Shown: positions 1-9,505, numbered from the stretch's first letter. The stretch is 64,000 bases of DNA from Neobacillus niacini (GCF_000759675.1 NZ_BAWM01000046.1:107563-171562); one strand, 5' to 3'. The notes: generated by a model from the letters alone, not told the origin. Translations and numbers: made by a program.

Positions 1-459
1 CGTGTGGCTGATAAATTCCTTTTAGATCGAATTGTCGTGAACCAGCCTGTATATAACATGTTAAACCGCTATATTGAAAAGGAAGTTATTCCAGTGAGTT
101 CAAAGCATGGAATCGGACAGGTGGTCTTTTCACCACTCGCTCAGGGGATTTTAACAGGAAAATATAAGGGAAATACCATTCCAGAGGATAGCCGTGCCTC
201 AAATGCAGAAATCAACAACTTCATGAAGGGTATGTTGACGGAGAATACCTTTAACAAGGTGGAACAGTTAGAGAAGATTGCTAAGGAATTAGAAATCACT
301 CTACCTAGCCTTGCGTTAGCATGGATTTTACGCCAGCCAAATGTTTCAAGCGCATTAATTGGTGCAAGTAGACCAAGCCAAGTAGAAGAAAATGTCAAAG
401 CCGTTGCAATTGAACTTACGAGTGAGGTTATTGAAAAAATTGAGGGGATTTTGGCATAG
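1..459 (+). CDS. Aldo/keto reductase, C-terminal part (cut by window edge)
   Basis: The frame is open from the first base, so this is the last ~152 residues of a gene that begins upstream. The sequence matches the C-terminal half of the NADPH-dependent aldo/keto reductase TIM barrel of the voltage-channel-beta/YghZ type: NQPVYNML, then FSPLAQGILTGKY, then LALAWILRQPNVSSALIGAS, which is the strand-helix that binds the cofactor phosphate. Members reduce aldehydes and ketones in the cytoplasm. The catalytic Asp/Tyr/Lys residues would lie upstream and cannot be checked. A terminator hairpin follows about 60 bases after the stop, so it is the last gene of its transcript. Confidence 0.85.
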   Translation, partial: RVADKFLLDRIVVNQPVYNMLNRYIEKEVIPVSSKHGIGQVVFSPLAQGILTGKYKGNTIPEDSRASNAEINNFMKGMLTENTFNKVEQLEKIAKELEITLPSLALAWILRQPNVSSALIGASRPSQVEENVKAVAIELTSEVIEKIEGILA

Positions 460-521
460 AGACATTTTTAGCTCGGACCGATGAAAGTAAGTAGTTCAAT
501 TTTTGAGAAAAATAACATTAC

Positions 522-563
522 AAATAGAGTGCTAAAGCTTCAAAGGTTTTAAGCACTCTATTT
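522..563 (+). terminator. Hairpin terminator after the aldo/keto reductase
   Basis: AAATAGAGTGCT pairs over 12 bases with AGCACTCTATTT, with an 18-base loop. The U tract is weak. The rest of 460-841 holds no gene that I can support. Confidence 0.6.
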
Positions 564-841
564 ATGTTGTTATATTAATCGTATAAATATATAAACATTG
601 AGTATAATCCTAGAAAATAGTTTTTAAGATTTCCGCACACTGAAAAAGGGGTTACCGTTGAGAATAGGAAAATGAAATAATAGGATAAAATGAGTTTGTA
701 CGCCATTATGTTCATTTTGCATTTAGCTACTGATCAAAAAGGTTTAAGCAGTGTGATATCGAGTATATGTTTTACTTAAAAGTTCTTGCCTTTCAGAATA
801 TACTAAAAAATAGTAGCTTGTAACGACAAGGAGTTGAGATT

Positions 842-1510
842 ATGAAATTACTACTTACATCTGCAGGCATCAATAACAAAAGCATACATGACGCGCTGGT
901 TGATATGCTGGGCAAGCCAATCGCCGACTCCAACGCCCTGTGCATCCCCACCGCGATGTACGGACACCCCTGGGTCGGTCCCGGCGTCAAAGCCTGGGAG
1001 TTCATCAGCGGAAAAGAAGAGAATCCCATGGTCGACCTGGGATGGAAGTCCGTCGGCGTGTTGGAGCTCACAGCGCTGCCAAGCATCGACGAAGACCGCT
1101 GGATCCCACTGGTCCGGGAGACGGACGTCCTGCTGGTGTCTGGCGGCGACGCCCTCTATCTGTGCCATTGGATGCGGCAATCCGGGCTGGCAGACCTCTT
1201 GCCGTCGCTGAACGCAGTCTATGTGGGAATGAGTGCTGGGAGCATGGTGATGTCACCTAACATCGGGGACTTCTTCGTTGGCTGGACTCCACCCAACGGT
1301 GGTGATGAAACGCTGGGACTTGTCGATTTTGCAATGTTCCCGCATTTGGATCACGAGATGCTGCCGCATAACACGATGGCTAATGCAGAGAGATGGGCCG
1401 CCGAGATGCAGGGGCCGGCGTATGCGATGGATGATCAAACCGCCATCAAAGTGAGCGACGGAGAGGTCGAAGTTGTCTCTGAAGGGCATTGGAAACTGTT
1501 TTCGCATTGA
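842..1510 (+). CDS. Peptidase E-like (family S51) serine hydrolase, GC-rich gene
   Basis: A 222-residue cytoplasmic protein with the class I glutamine-amidotransferase-like fold of dipeptidase E. The nucleophile elbow is VGMSAGSMVM (Ser near residue 133), preceded by VLLVSGGDALYL and followed by FPHLDHEMLPHN, which carries the candidate catalytic His. Family S51 enzymes cleave Asp-Xaa dipeptides, but divergent members have unknown substrates. The start is supported by AAGGAG 7-8 bases upstream. From about base 895 to 1480 the gene is much richer in GC than its surroundings, with CTG, GCC and CCC codons common, while the first ~50 bases are AT-rich like the host. This suggests recent transfer from a GC-rich donor. 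Confidence 0.8.
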   Translation: MKLLLTSAGINNKSIHDALVDMLGKPIADSNALCIPTAMYGHPWVGPGVKAWEFISGKEENPMVDLGWKSVGVLELTALPSIDEDRWIPLVRETDVLLVSGGDALYLCHWMRQSGLADLLPSLNAVYVGMSAGSMVMSPNIGDFFVGWTPPNGGDETLGLVDFAMFPHLDHEMLPHNTMANAERWAAEMQGPAYAMDDQTAIKVSDGEVEVVSEGHWKLFSH

Positions 1511-1691
1511 TATTACTCCACCGCAAAACATATCAAAAATAAATTTTATTGGATTGAACAATAAAAAGAGATGCAGTAACTCCTATTTGATGGAGTGACT
1601 ACGGATTGTTAAGGGAACTTTCCTATATGAAATTATATGGAATGTTCATTCGGTCAATAGAGAAGAAATAATTTGAATAAATGTAGAGTTG

Positions 1692-1733
1692 AAAAAGAGA
1701 CATTGATCTTAAAAAAAATCAATGTCTCTTTTT
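1692..1733. terminator. Strong bidirectional terminator
   Basis: AAAAAGAGACATTGAT pairs perfectly with ATCAATGTCTCTTTTT, giving a 16-bp stem with A and T tracts on both sides. It insulates the S51 gene from the M3 peptidase. Confidence 0.8.
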
Positions 1734-1771
1734 ATTGAAGGAATGTTTTAACTCTAAAATATGTTATGATG

Positions 1772-1785
1772 GGAATATATGTTCG
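1772..1785. promoter_or_regulatory. Possible LexA (SOS) box upstream of the M3 peptidase
   Basis: GGAATATATGTTCG matches 12 of 14 positions of the Bacillus LexA consensus CGAACRNRYGTTYG. It lies just downstream of a possible -10 (TATGAT, 1765-1770) and 36 bases before the start codon. Inference only; chance matches of this quality occur in AT-rich DNA. Confidence 0.25.
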
Positions 1786-1820
1786 TTATTGTGAAGTATA
1801 CATATTAGGGGAGGTAACGA

Positions 1821-3617
1821 ATGGAGAATTTAAGCTATTCTAAAGTGTGGAATCTAGATAAGGTTTTTATGGGGGGAAGCAAATCAGGTCAATTTTTGGA
1901 TCATATTGATCGATTAGAAGATCTTATACATGAACTTGAAGGTAGTGTTGCTTCAATTATTACCCCACTTTCAACAAATGAAGTAACCAAATTGGTACAT
2001 GTAATAGAAAACATCGGAAACATTCGCATGTACTTATCGCAAGCTACTTCGTTTATCGCTTGTCTCCTTGCTCAAAATCCAAAGGATCAAGATGCTACAA
2101 TATTACGAGGCAAAATTGCTCAAAATGAATCTCGTTTTGAAAAAGAATTAACGAAAGTAAAGAAGATATTTACCTATACAAAGGAAGATGTTTGGGGTAT
2201 TTTACTAAAAACCGAACTATTAAAAGAATATAGATTTATTCTAAACGAATGGCGTGAACAAGCAGATAAGAATTTGTCGGAAGAGGAGCTAAATTTAATC
2301 TCTGATTTAATGGTTGATGGGTACCATGCTTGGGGACAATTCTATCATGATCTAGTAAGTAGTATTAACGTAAAGATTCTTATTAATGGAAAAGATGAAA
2401 ATTTATCAGTAGGACAAGCCATTAACTTGCGGTCGCATCCTAATGAAGAAGTTCGTAAGGAAGCTCATTATGTATTAGAAACTATATGGAAAGAGAAAGA
2501 AGAATTATTCAGTAAAATAATCAATCACATTGCTGGCTTTCGTTTACAAGTAAATAACAAACGCGGGTTAAAAAGTGCAATAGAAGATCCTTTGAAAAAG
2601 AACAGAATGAAAGAAGAAACGCTGAATACGATGTGGACAGTGATCAGTAAATATAAACAACCTTTCTCGAATTACTTGAAGCGTAAAGCTGAAATGATAG
2701 GCGGATCTAGTATGAAGGCTTATAACTTTTGGGCTCCCGTTACAAAAAGTAAGCAAGAAATAACATTCGAGGAAGCTGCTACACTTATTACCGAACATTT
2801 TAGTCAGTTTGGAACTGAATTAGAAGGCTTCGTTAAGCAAGCTTTCAATGAAGGCTGGATAGAAGCCGAAGATCGTCCAAATAAATCGGCTATTCCATTT
2901 TGTGCTGGTTTTCCACTTACAGGTGAATCAAGAGTTTTTATGACATTCAGCGGTACTTTTTTAAATGTGTTAACACTTGTTCATGAACTGGGGCATGCTT
3001 TCCATAATCATGCCATGAAGTCTGTTAATGGGTTGAATAAGCGTTATCCGTTATGTATTGCTGAAACCGCTTCAACCTTCGCAGAAATGATTATTTTTGA
3101 TGCGGCTATGAAAAAGGCAAACTCAAAAGAAGAAAAACTATTTATACTGGATGAAAAATTAAAACGCAGTGTAATGAACTTTATGAATATTCATTCGAGG
3201 TTCTTATTCGAGCAGAGATTTTACAAGGAACGTAATGAAGGTATTGTTTCAGCCGATCGACTAAATCAGTTAATGGAAGAATCAATAAATGAGGCATATG
3301 CTGGTTCCCTAGAACAACCTTCAATTTATTCTTGGGTTTGGACGCCACACTACTATATTACACAATCGCCTTTTTACAATTTCCCATATACTTTTGGGTA
3401 TTTATTTGCATTAGGCATTTATGCAAAGGCAAAGGAAAAAGGAAAAGATTTTGAGAAAGATTATTTAGCCTTACTTCGTGATTCAGGAAGTATGACTGTC
3501 GAAAATTTAGTTATGAAACATTTAGGAGAAGATATTACTTCAGAGGAATTCTGGAAAAAAGGAATGGAATTATGTGTAAAAGATGTAGAAGAATTCATTA
3601 AATTAACTTCTTCTTAA
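1821..3617 (+). CDS. pepF: M3 family oligoendopeptidase (PepF-like)
   Basis: A 598-residue zinc metallopeptidase, the usual length for PepF/M3B enzymes, which degrade short peptides in the cytoplasm. The zinc motif is HELGH at residues 388-392 (in LVHELGHAFHNHAM), with the third ligand in the following AETASTFAEM helix. The N-terminal ~200 residues are the typical helical cap, and the C-terminal segment SPFYNFPYTFGYLFALGIYA is the conserved substrate-binding region. The start has GGGGAGG 8 bases upstream. It lies alone between a strong terminator and a decayed region. No lesion is seen, so it is probably functional. Confidence 0.93.
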   Translation: MENLSYSKVWNLDKVFMGGSKSGQFLDHIDRLEDLIHELEGSVASIITPLSTNEVTKLVHVIENIGNIRMYLSQATSFIACLLAQNPKDQDATILRGKIAQNESRFEKELTKVKKIFTYTKEDVWGILLKTELLKEYRFILNEWREQADKNLSEEELNLISDLMVDGYHAWGQFYHDLVSSINVKILINGKDENLSVGQAINLRSHPNEEVRKEAHYVLETIWKEKEELFSKIINHIAGFRLQVNNKRGLKSAIEDPLKKNRMKEETLNTMWTVISKYKQPFSNYLKRKAEMIGGSSMKAYNFWAPVTKSKQEITFEEAATLITEHFSQFGTELEGFVKQAFNEGWIEAEDRPNKSAIPFCAGFPLTGESRVFMTFSGTFLNVLTLVHELGHAFHNHAMKSVNGLNKRYPLCIAETASTFAEMIIFDAAMKKANSKEEKLFILDEKLKRSVMNFMNIHSRFLFEQRFYKERNEGIVSADRLNQLMEESINEAYAGSLEQPSIYSWVWTPHYYITQSPFYNFPYTFGYLFALGIYAKAKEKGKDFEKDYLALLRDSGSMTVENLVMKHLGEDITSEEFWKKGMELCVKDVEEFIKLTSS

Positions 3618-3629
3618 ATTGTTGGATGA

Positions 3630-3695
3630 GAAAAAGTTGTATTAATCACAGGGTTAAGCGAAGGTATAGGTTTAGAAACTGCTCATATCTCGTAA
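3630..3695 (+). pseudogene. Short-chain dehydrogenase N-terminal fragment
   Basis: Twenty-one codons encode EKVVLITGLSEGIGLETAHI before a stop. This is the first beta strand and the TGxxxGIG nucleotide-binding loop of a short-chain dehydrogenase/reductase. There is no start codon and nothing recognisable follows, so only the N-terminal tip of a lost gene remains. Confidence 0.6.
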
Positions 3696-3986
3696 ATGAT
3701 AGCGAGGTCAATTGGATATATACGTTAAGATGAAATAAAGTTCGTGAAAAAATGTACTCAAGCTAACGGGTAAGATTAGTTGGATTAATAGTAGAGTACT
3801 AATGCCTTATAATTAACTTCACAGAATAGTTAGATTAGGTTACATGAAAAAAGACCAGACACAGTAGAGGTTATGTTAATGAATAAATGAACATCGTTTG
3901 GAGAGTGGCTAATATAGTCACTCTTTTTATTTTTCTTAAATATTATCAAAATGTATGATCGGAGAAATACATGGTAAGTTTTCGTA

Positions 3987-4121
3987 ATTAAAAATGAGAA
4001 AGCAAAAGCAATTAATGCTCTATCAAACACAACTTTAAAAAGTATGGAAATGGGAGAATTGCAAAAAGAACTGGACCAAATCAAGGAAGTGGTGCAAAGA
4101 TTGGAAGGGAGGGGCAAATAG
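3987..4121 (+). pseudogene. Small helical ORF remnant upstream of the 4122 gene
   Basis: An open frame without a good start (stop at 3981-3983, first ATG only near 4048) encodes a lysine/glutamate-rich, probably helical tail including LKSMEMGELQKELDQIKEVV. Its TAG stop directly abuts the GTG start of the next frame, as in coupled phage-type genes. Function unknown. Confidence 0.3.
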
Positions 4122-4670
4122 GTGAGTGTTAAAGCTAGTATTAATGCTATAAAAAAAATGAATGAGAAAATGTACCCGAAATTAAGTGCTGATGAACGTT
4201 TTAAAATGGTTATCAAAACATTAGTTAATGGTGACGAAGATCAACGTGAAAAGCTTGTAAAATCATGCCCAAAGGTTAATTATTCTAAATCGGATCATTC
4301 CTATACAGAAAGAATAGGGGCTTCAAGGGATATTGTTACAGTTTTTATTATTCAACTTTTAGAATACGATAAAATAATAACTATCATGAAGATAATCAAT
4401 GGATTCAATTATATAGAAAGAGAGACAACTGCTGAGAGGGGAATTGTAACTGAAGTCCAGGCTTTTCTACATTCATTCGAGACCTTTTGTGGGGATTGAC
4501 TCGAAGGATATGATTCAGGTTTGGTATGGCTATGATGATAGGTATATTAAAATGGTTAAAAAGATCGAGCAGTTCACGAATTTTTTTCAAATCAGCTGGA
4601 TGAGGACCTAAAGGGAATATGGGTAGAAAAGGTCTTTTTAAATGCATGGGAAACCAGGGTTAAAGCTTAG
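4122..4670 (+). pseudogene. Unknown helical protein, frameshifted twice
   Basis: The GTG start has a strong purine-rich ribosome site (GGAAGGGAGGGG). The first 125 residues (MSVKASINAIKKMNEKMYPK...) run to a stop at 4499. Coding character continues in another frame (GIDSKDMIQVWYGYDDRYIK, to about 4590), then in a third frame (QLDEDLKGIWVEKVFLNAWE, ending with TAG at 4668). The original protein was probably about 180 residues. I do not recognise the family; small size and overlap-style spacing resemble phage or mobile-element genes. The nearby decayed fragments suggest a site of past element loss. Confidence 0.5.
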
Positions 4671-4680
4671 ATAATAAAGA

Positions 4681-4698
4681 AAGGCCGACCTCGGCCTT
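4681..4698. terminator. Hairpin between convergent remnants
   Basis: AAGGCCGA-CC-TCGGCCTT is a perfect 8-bp stem with flanking A-rich and T-rich sequence. It sits between the end of the 4122 remnant and the end of the minus-strand HNH remnant. Confidence 0.65.
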
Positions 4699-5015
4699 AT
4701 TTATATTTCAGTATTTTTTTAGCAGCAGCTTTTAGCTTCTTGACATCCTCAGGCAAAATTAAATAGTGCATTTTTCAATGGCAATTTGGACAAATGCAGT
4801 ACCAAATTTTCAATAGTATCTTTGCCACCATTAGATAACCTGTCTACATGATGATTTTCGAGACCACCATTAGTGTCTTCAAAAGGAGCTTCCTTTTCAC
4901 ATAACTAGGATACCCCATTGGCTAACCTTTTCACATACTCGGAGATATAAGGATTACGATCATATGCAATCGCTGTATTTGTTCTATTGGTTTTAAGTGG
5001 TCGGTACCTAGTCAT
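4697..5015 (-). pseudogene. HNH endonuclease remnant (McrA-like)
   Basis: Read on the minus strand: RNPYISEYVKRLANGV, stop, LCEKEAPFEDTNGG, LENHHVDRLSNGGKDTIENL, then after a frameshift YCICPNCH, stop, KMHYLILPEDVKKLKAAAKK and a final stop. This is the HNH core of McrA-like nucleases: two CxxC-type zinc half-sites, the NHHVD active-site strand and the CPNCH..MH strand. Two nonsense codons and one frameshift show it is dead. The N-terminal part of the parent is missing. Confidence 0.75.
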
Positions 5016-5423
5016 TAAATTTGACTACGAAACATATATAAAGGTATTTTATCTTTAGTCAATAAAAACAGCTAAACCCTGATAAAATAAGGATTGTTCT
5101 AATTTGTGATTTTCCATATAATATAGACAAATTTATTATAGGATCTGTTAAACAATGATGTAGATTTCCTTGTTGAAGGGGGGAGTTAATTAGGCTAGAT
5201 TTTTAAGTTAATCCTTCTACGGATTTAACCTTTTTTTAAAAAGATAAATTAGTTTAGGATTAATACTGTCATCCTCTTTCACCATCGATTAGGGACTAGT
5301 TATTACTGAGCTTGACTTTTATTTATTGCTAGATAAAGGATTTTGGAGAATTTTGTAGAAAAATAAAGAGAGAAGTGTTAACACAGATATGCAAATCTTC
5401 AAATACTAGACAGGGGGACTATA
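5016..5423. other. AT-rich intergenic region before the membrane protein
   Basis: No coding frame or clear RNA is seen. The last part presumably carries the promoter of the 5424 gene; AGGGGGA lies 6-7 bases before its ATG. Confidence 0.5.
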
Positions 5424-7337
5424 ATGTCAATATCAGTGGCTAATATGGGCTTCATTCTTCCTATACTGTTGCTTCCATTTTTTATCTTGATTAATCGTCA
5501 TCCTAATAGAATTATTCGTAAGGGCTCAAAGATGTTTCTCTTATTGTCAGCAATAGTGGCAATTATTGTTATTCCTCTAATCGGTATTTTTCAGTTAGGA
5601 ACAAAGGTTCTCGTTATTCCGCTTGTCCCCTTTTTAAGTCGAGGGGTTACTTGGATACTCGAAAAAACAAATTTATTTAATACTAACTATATGGTTGTTG
5701 TCGATAAATTACTTAAGCTATCTATTGCTTCTGTTATTCTGGGGTTATTAGCGATAGCATATGAACAACCGTTAAAGCCAATTGTTGCAACCATTGTAGT
5801 ATTGGCGTTTATTCTATTTGTTAATATTGGAAAATATATAATATCGGGTTATTTGTTTGGCATTGTACTAGCAGTATTTATGATCTCGCAATCGACGGAT
5901 GCGATGTATACAGTAGTGTTTATTTTTATTGTTGTTATGCTTATTCTTAGATTTTTCGATAAAGTATTTTCTTTTAGTGATAAGGTAATATCAAGTACAG
6001 AAAGTACAGCGGCGATTATTGTTCTTCTTGCATCATATCCGTTAATAATTAAGGGAGGGCTTCAGTTACACTTTGAAGACTTCTTTATCCAGATAGTGGT
6101 ATTTGTAGGACTTCTTTTTATTTATCTAGGAACAACGGTTTTAATTAATAAAATTAGGATTCCGGGTACGTTGCAGCACTATATTCCCACAGGAATTTCG
6201 TTAGCACTTGTATTATTAATTTTGGAATCTATAAAAAACTCAAATATTGCGAATAGTTTCGGAATAATATTCTACTTTTTAATTTTAATTTTTTTAGGGT
6301 TAACATTTCTACGAATATTGTCCCCACTTGATAAACTATTACATGTTACAAGTTTACTTAATTCAGCCAATATACTAGAGGCCTTACAATTTTACTTTGG
6401 AAAAAAGTTCGGTCAGCTACTATTTATATTTCTGTACGGAAAAAGTCCTCAGTCAATAAAGCCAATCTTCACTTTTATTATGTTGGGAGTCCATATAGTA
6501 GGTATATTCTTAATCATTAAACAATTACCCCCTGCAGTAAGCAGTTCTAGTTCACTTAATAATGACTATTTATACTACACGGTGTTATCGGTTTTTTCAT
6601 CTTTTAGCTTTGTCTTTTCAATTTCAAGGGCAATTGATAAAGAAAAATTAAATGCAGGAATGGGTAATGAAGAAGCAATGAGCTGTAGCACAGCCATTGC
6701 TCTTAATTATTTTTTTACTCTTGTTCCATTCTTGCTAATCGGATACAAGTACTTAAACGAAATAGGGTTAGCGGGCATTATCTTTGGAATAGTCTATATC
6801 TTTATGATTATTATTAATACTAACTTCGCGTTATGGAGGGATTTTACAAAGCCTCAGTATAATAATTTTGCAATATCAAGAGGATACCTGTCATTCGCTA
6901 TTTTAGTACTTCCTCATATTGCTCTAGCAGGTGCTTTTTATTATTTTTTTGATGTAATAAATCCATTAGAAAGTCTTAAGGGAATAATGGGAGTATTTCT
7001 TGTGGTTAGTCTAGTTTCCGCAATTGTTGCAAGAGCGATGTCTTATGATAATTTTTTAGGAAGCAAAAAGTTCCGGAAAATATCATTCTGGATTTTAGTT
7101 CTATTAATTATTGGGTTAAAACCGCTAACTATGGCCAATGCTGTGTTTTTTCTTTTGATGGGGTTCAGCCGTGAACTAGCTATGCAACTTACATTTTATC
7201 TTGAAGTTTCTTTCTTAATGAATATAGTTACTCTGATAATAATTGTTTTGTTGCCGTCTTCAAATGATGAATATAGGAATGTAACGACTCTTGTAAAAGA
7301 GTGGAGAAATGAATTGAGGAATCTTAAGAACGTTTAG
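5424..7337 (+). CDS. Large polytopic membrane protein of unknown function
   Basis: A 637-residue protein made almost entirely of hydrophobic segments; I count roughly 16-18 likely transmembrane helices, beginning MGFILPILLLPFFILINRHP. No signal peptide cleavage motif, nucleotide-binding site or conserved enzyme motif is visible. A short soluble loop near residues 400-420 (SRAIDKEKLNAGMGNEEAMS) and a charged cytoplasmic C-terminus (SSNDEYRNVTTLVKEWRNEL) are the only polar stretches. The many helices could fit a transporter or a polysaccharide-type integral protein, but that is a guess. The start is supported by AGGGGGA. It is a single gene between remnants. Confidence 0.75.
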   Translation: MSISVANMGFILPILLLPFFILINRHPNRIIRKGSKMFLLLSAIVAIIVIPLIGIFQLGTKVLVIPLVPFLSRGVTWILEKTNLFNTNYMVVVDKLLKLSIASVILGLLAIAYEQPLKPIVATIVVLAFILFVNIGKYIISGYLFGIVLAVFMISQSTDAMYTVVFIFIVVMLILRFFDKVFSFSDKVISSTESTAAIIVLLASYPLIIKGGLQLHFEDFFIQIVVFVGLLFIYLGTTVLINKIRIPGTLQHYIPTGISLALVLLILESIKNSNIANSFGIIFYFLILIFLGLTFLRILSPLDKLLHVTSLLNSANILEALQFYFGKKFGQLLFIFLYGKSPQSIKPIFTFIMLGVHIVGIFLIIKQLPPAVSSSSSLNNDYLYYTVLSVFSSFSFVFSISRAIDKEKLNAGMGNEEAMSCSTAIALNYFFTLVPFLLIGYKYLNEIGLAGIIFGIVYIFMIIINTNFALWRDFTKPQYNNFAISRGYLSFAILVLPHIALAGAFYYFFDVINPLESLKGIMGVFLVVSLVSAIVARAMSYDNFLGSKKFRKISFWILVLLIIGLKPLTMANAVFFLLMGFSRELAMQLTFYLEVSFLMNIVTLIIIVLLPSSNDEYRNVTTLVKEWRNELRNLKNV

Positions 7338-7352
7338 TTGGAGTTGAGGACT

Positions 7353-7639
7353 ATGAGAATAATCGATTTAATTTATCAAGAAGAGCAAGTATTAATAGAA
7401 TCTCAACGCAATTTCGGTTTTTGGAAAAAGCAGAAGGAAAGATACAATTCTGATAACAGAAGTTGTCTAAGGAGTTAGTGGGATATCAAAGTTTTTACAA
7501 ACAACATTGGGGGACTTTGAGTGATTTTGTTTTTGTAAAAAGAGATAACAAACAATTGACTGAAAACACATTGATGTTAGTTTTTAAATATCTAGGGCAG
7601 AAAATGAATTTCAAAGATATTACACTTAGTCGCATATGA
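7353..7639 (+). pseudogene. Truncated ORF joined to a tyrosine recombinase remnant
   Basis: A good ribosome site and ATG at 7353 begin MRIIDLIYQEEQVLIESQRN; from about 7416 the sequence becomes a decayed piece of a tyrosine recombinase (SDFVFVKRDNKQLTENTLML in one frame, up to the region before the Arg-His box). The same stretch is about 75-80% identical in DNA to 11151-11275, where it is part of a longer recombinase remnant. At least two frameshifts separate the pieces. It is a fossil of a second integrase. Confidence 0.55.
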
Positions 7640-7847
7640 TTATTCATAGGGGGCTATTTTTTTTGCGAAAAGTAAATCGTAAGTATCATCGTGTCTTTTA
7701 CCGCATTAGCCTATGTATAATCATTTCTACTATTTACAATACTTTATCATAGTTTACTGAATATTTACGCAAAACCTATCTTCTCTTAAAACTTCTCCAT
7801 TAATCTATTAGTAGATTCAAAATTTACATAATGAGGAGAGATAGTCT

Positions 7848-9281
7848 ATGAATAATGAAACTTCTAAAAATGGCTTCAACAGAAGAGACTTTTTAAAAGC
7901 AGGAGGAATGAGCACACTTGCTCTTACTCTTGGATCAACTGGTGTGCTAGCACTCGGTTCGAAAGCATTTGCGGATAGTACTAATAATCCTACCAGCGGT
8001 TTTGGCGGTTATGGTCCTTTGGTTCCGGATCCAAATGGAATTCTCGATCTTCCACAAGGGTTTCATTACAAACTTATCTCTAAAGAGGGAGATCTGATGT
8101 CAAACGGGACAAAAATCCCAGGAGCCTTTGATGGAATGGCAGCTTTCGAGGGTCCTAAGAATACGACCATTCTTGTTCGTAACCATGAATTAGGGGCAGG
8201 TGCAGCATTTGGTAGCAATCCTTATGATGCCGAAGCCAAAGGTGGTACAACAGCTTTGGTTGTAGGGGCAAACCGAGAAGTGATCGATGAATATGTAACC
8301 TCTTCTGGTACGATTCGAAATTGTGCTGGCGGAGCGACACCTTGGGGTACTTGGTTGACTTGTGAAGAAACACGTTCCGCAACACACGGATATGTATTTG
8401 AAGTAGATCCGAACCAGCCGGAAAACGAAATGTCCAGAACTCCAATCAAGGAAATGGGTCGCTTTTCTCACGAAGCCTGTGCAATTGACCCAGCGACAGG
8501 ATATGTATACTTAACTGAAGATGCAAGCCCAAGTTACCTTTACCGTTTTATCCCAACTGACACTAGCCAGGTGCCAGGTGCATTACATAAAGGCGGAAAG
8601 CTTTATGCGGCGGCTATTGAAGCGGTACAACGTCCAGCAGCTAGTACCTTTAAAACAGGACAAAAATTTGAGATCGTTTGGAAAGAAGTAGATCCTCATC
8701 TGTGCCGCGAAGAAGCCAAGGCACAAAACTGTATTGAGTTCAGTAGATTAGAAGGAGCGTTCTTCCAAGAGGGTGTTTTCTGGTTCGATGACACCTCTGC
8801 CGGTGAGAAAAAACTTGGGCGCCTATACCGTTATGTTCCTCACACGAATACATTGGAGCTTTTCTATGAGGGAAATGATGCACGAGAAATGGAATATCCA
8901 GATAATATCTGCATGACTCCATGGGGTGACCTTTGGTACGCAGAAGATGGTTCAGGGCAAGATCGACTTATGGGAATTACCCCTGAAGGAAAAGTCTATC
9001 CTTTTGCTGCGAACCGTCAAAGTGGATCAGAATTGGCAGGACCAACCTTCTCGCCTAATGGAAACACGCTGTTTGTTAATATTCAAGAACCAGGTCAAAC
9101 CTTTGCCATTTGGGGACCATTCCAACGCAGAAACTCTGCACGTGCAAGGGAAATGTCCTATGCTGCTCCTGCGAATCTTGCACCACAAGTTTCGGATAAA
9201 GTGGCTAAGGCTGCCGAGGAACAAGGTATGTCTATACTAGAAGCGGCAGCATTTGAGCGCCACGGAGTAAAATTAATTTAA
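7848..9281 (+). CDS. Tat-exported PhoX-like (DUF839) protein
   Basis: A 477-residue protein with a twin-arginine signal peptide: NRRDFLKAGG, a hydrophobic core (TLALTLGSTGVLALG) and an alanine-rich cleavage region near KAFADS, so it is folded in the cytoplasm and exported by Tat. The mature part matches the PhoX/DUF839 family, six-bladed propellers that bind calcium/iron and hydrolyse phosphate esters: LVRNHELGAG, NCAGGATPWGTWLTCEE, HGYVFEVDP, GRFSHEACAIDPATGYVYLT, DNICMTPWGDLWYAEDG and a terminal FAIWGPF. Activity as an alkaline phosphatase is inferred from family. AGGAGAG lies 8 bases before the ATG. A terminator follows. Confidence 0.87.
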   Translation: MNNETSKNGFNRRDFLKAGGMSTLALTLGSTGVLALGSKAFADSTNNPTSGFGGYGPLVPDPNGILDLPQGFHYKLISKEGDLMSNGTKIPGAFDGMAAFEGPKNTTILVRNHELGAGAAFGSNPYDAEAKGGTTALVVGANREVIDEYVTSSGTIRNCAGGATPWGTWLTCEETRSATHGYVFEVDPNQPENEMSRTPIKEMGRFSHEACAIDPATGYVYLTEDASPSYLYRFIPTDTSQVPGALHKGGKLYAAAIEAVQRPAASTFKTGQKFEIVWKEVDPHLCREEAKAQNCIEFSRLEGAFFQEGVFWFDDTSAGEKKLGRLYRYVPHTNTLELFYEGNDAREMEYPDNICMTPWGDLWYAEDGSGQDRLMGITPEGKVYPFAANRQSGSELAGPTFSPNGNTLFVNIQEPGQTFAIWGPFQRRNSARAREMSYAAPANLAPQVSDKVAKAAEEQGMSILEAAAFERHGVKLI

Positions 9282-9312
9282 ATTGCGGATTTCAAGTTAT
9301 ATGTAAAGGTCT

Positions 9313-9343
9313 AAGTGGTGCCATGCTTGGTGCCACTTTTTTT
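9313..9343 (+). terminator. Terminator of the PhoX-like gene
   Basis: AAGTGGTGCCA pairs with TGGTGCCACTT (two G-U pairs), followed by seven T. Confidence 0.85.
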
Positions 9344-9452
9344 AGAATTACAAATCACAAGGAAACATTAAAAAACAAGAAAACTTGATTTATCAGTACT
9401 TGAGGGTACATCAAGATACTAGAAAAGCAGGTGACAGCAAACTACAAAAATG

Positions 9453-9505
9453 CTTGAGACCTGCGTGCCAGGTCAGCTGGGTTCGATTCCCACGCAGTCC
9501 CACCA
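9453..9505 (+). repeat. Left att-like repeat resembling the 3' end of a tRNA-Sec gene
   Basis: CTTGAGACCTGCGTGCCAGG and the following GTC, one mismatch and GCTGGGTTCGATTC also occur at 17978-18014. The segment reads like the 3' part of a selenocysteine tRNA: a long variable-arm hairpin (GACCTG/CAGGTC), a T arm (CTGGG-TTCGATT-CCCAC), then an 8-nt acceptor strand GCAGTCCC, a discriminator A and CCA. Eight acceptor positions are typical of bacterial tRNA-Sec. No matching 5' strand (GGGACTGC) is seen upstream, so this is a partial gene. An integrase begins about 140 bases downstream, as expected for an attachment site. Confidence 0.5.

Noticed and set aside
888..1260. Long overlapping frames in the GC-rich gene
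   Set aside because: High GC removes stop codons in all frames; only the 842-1510 frame has a ribosome site and a conserved family signature.
9453..9505. Complete tRNA gene
   Set aside because: Only the 3' arm is present; no 5' acceptor strand, D arm or plausible anticodon arm could be paired with it.
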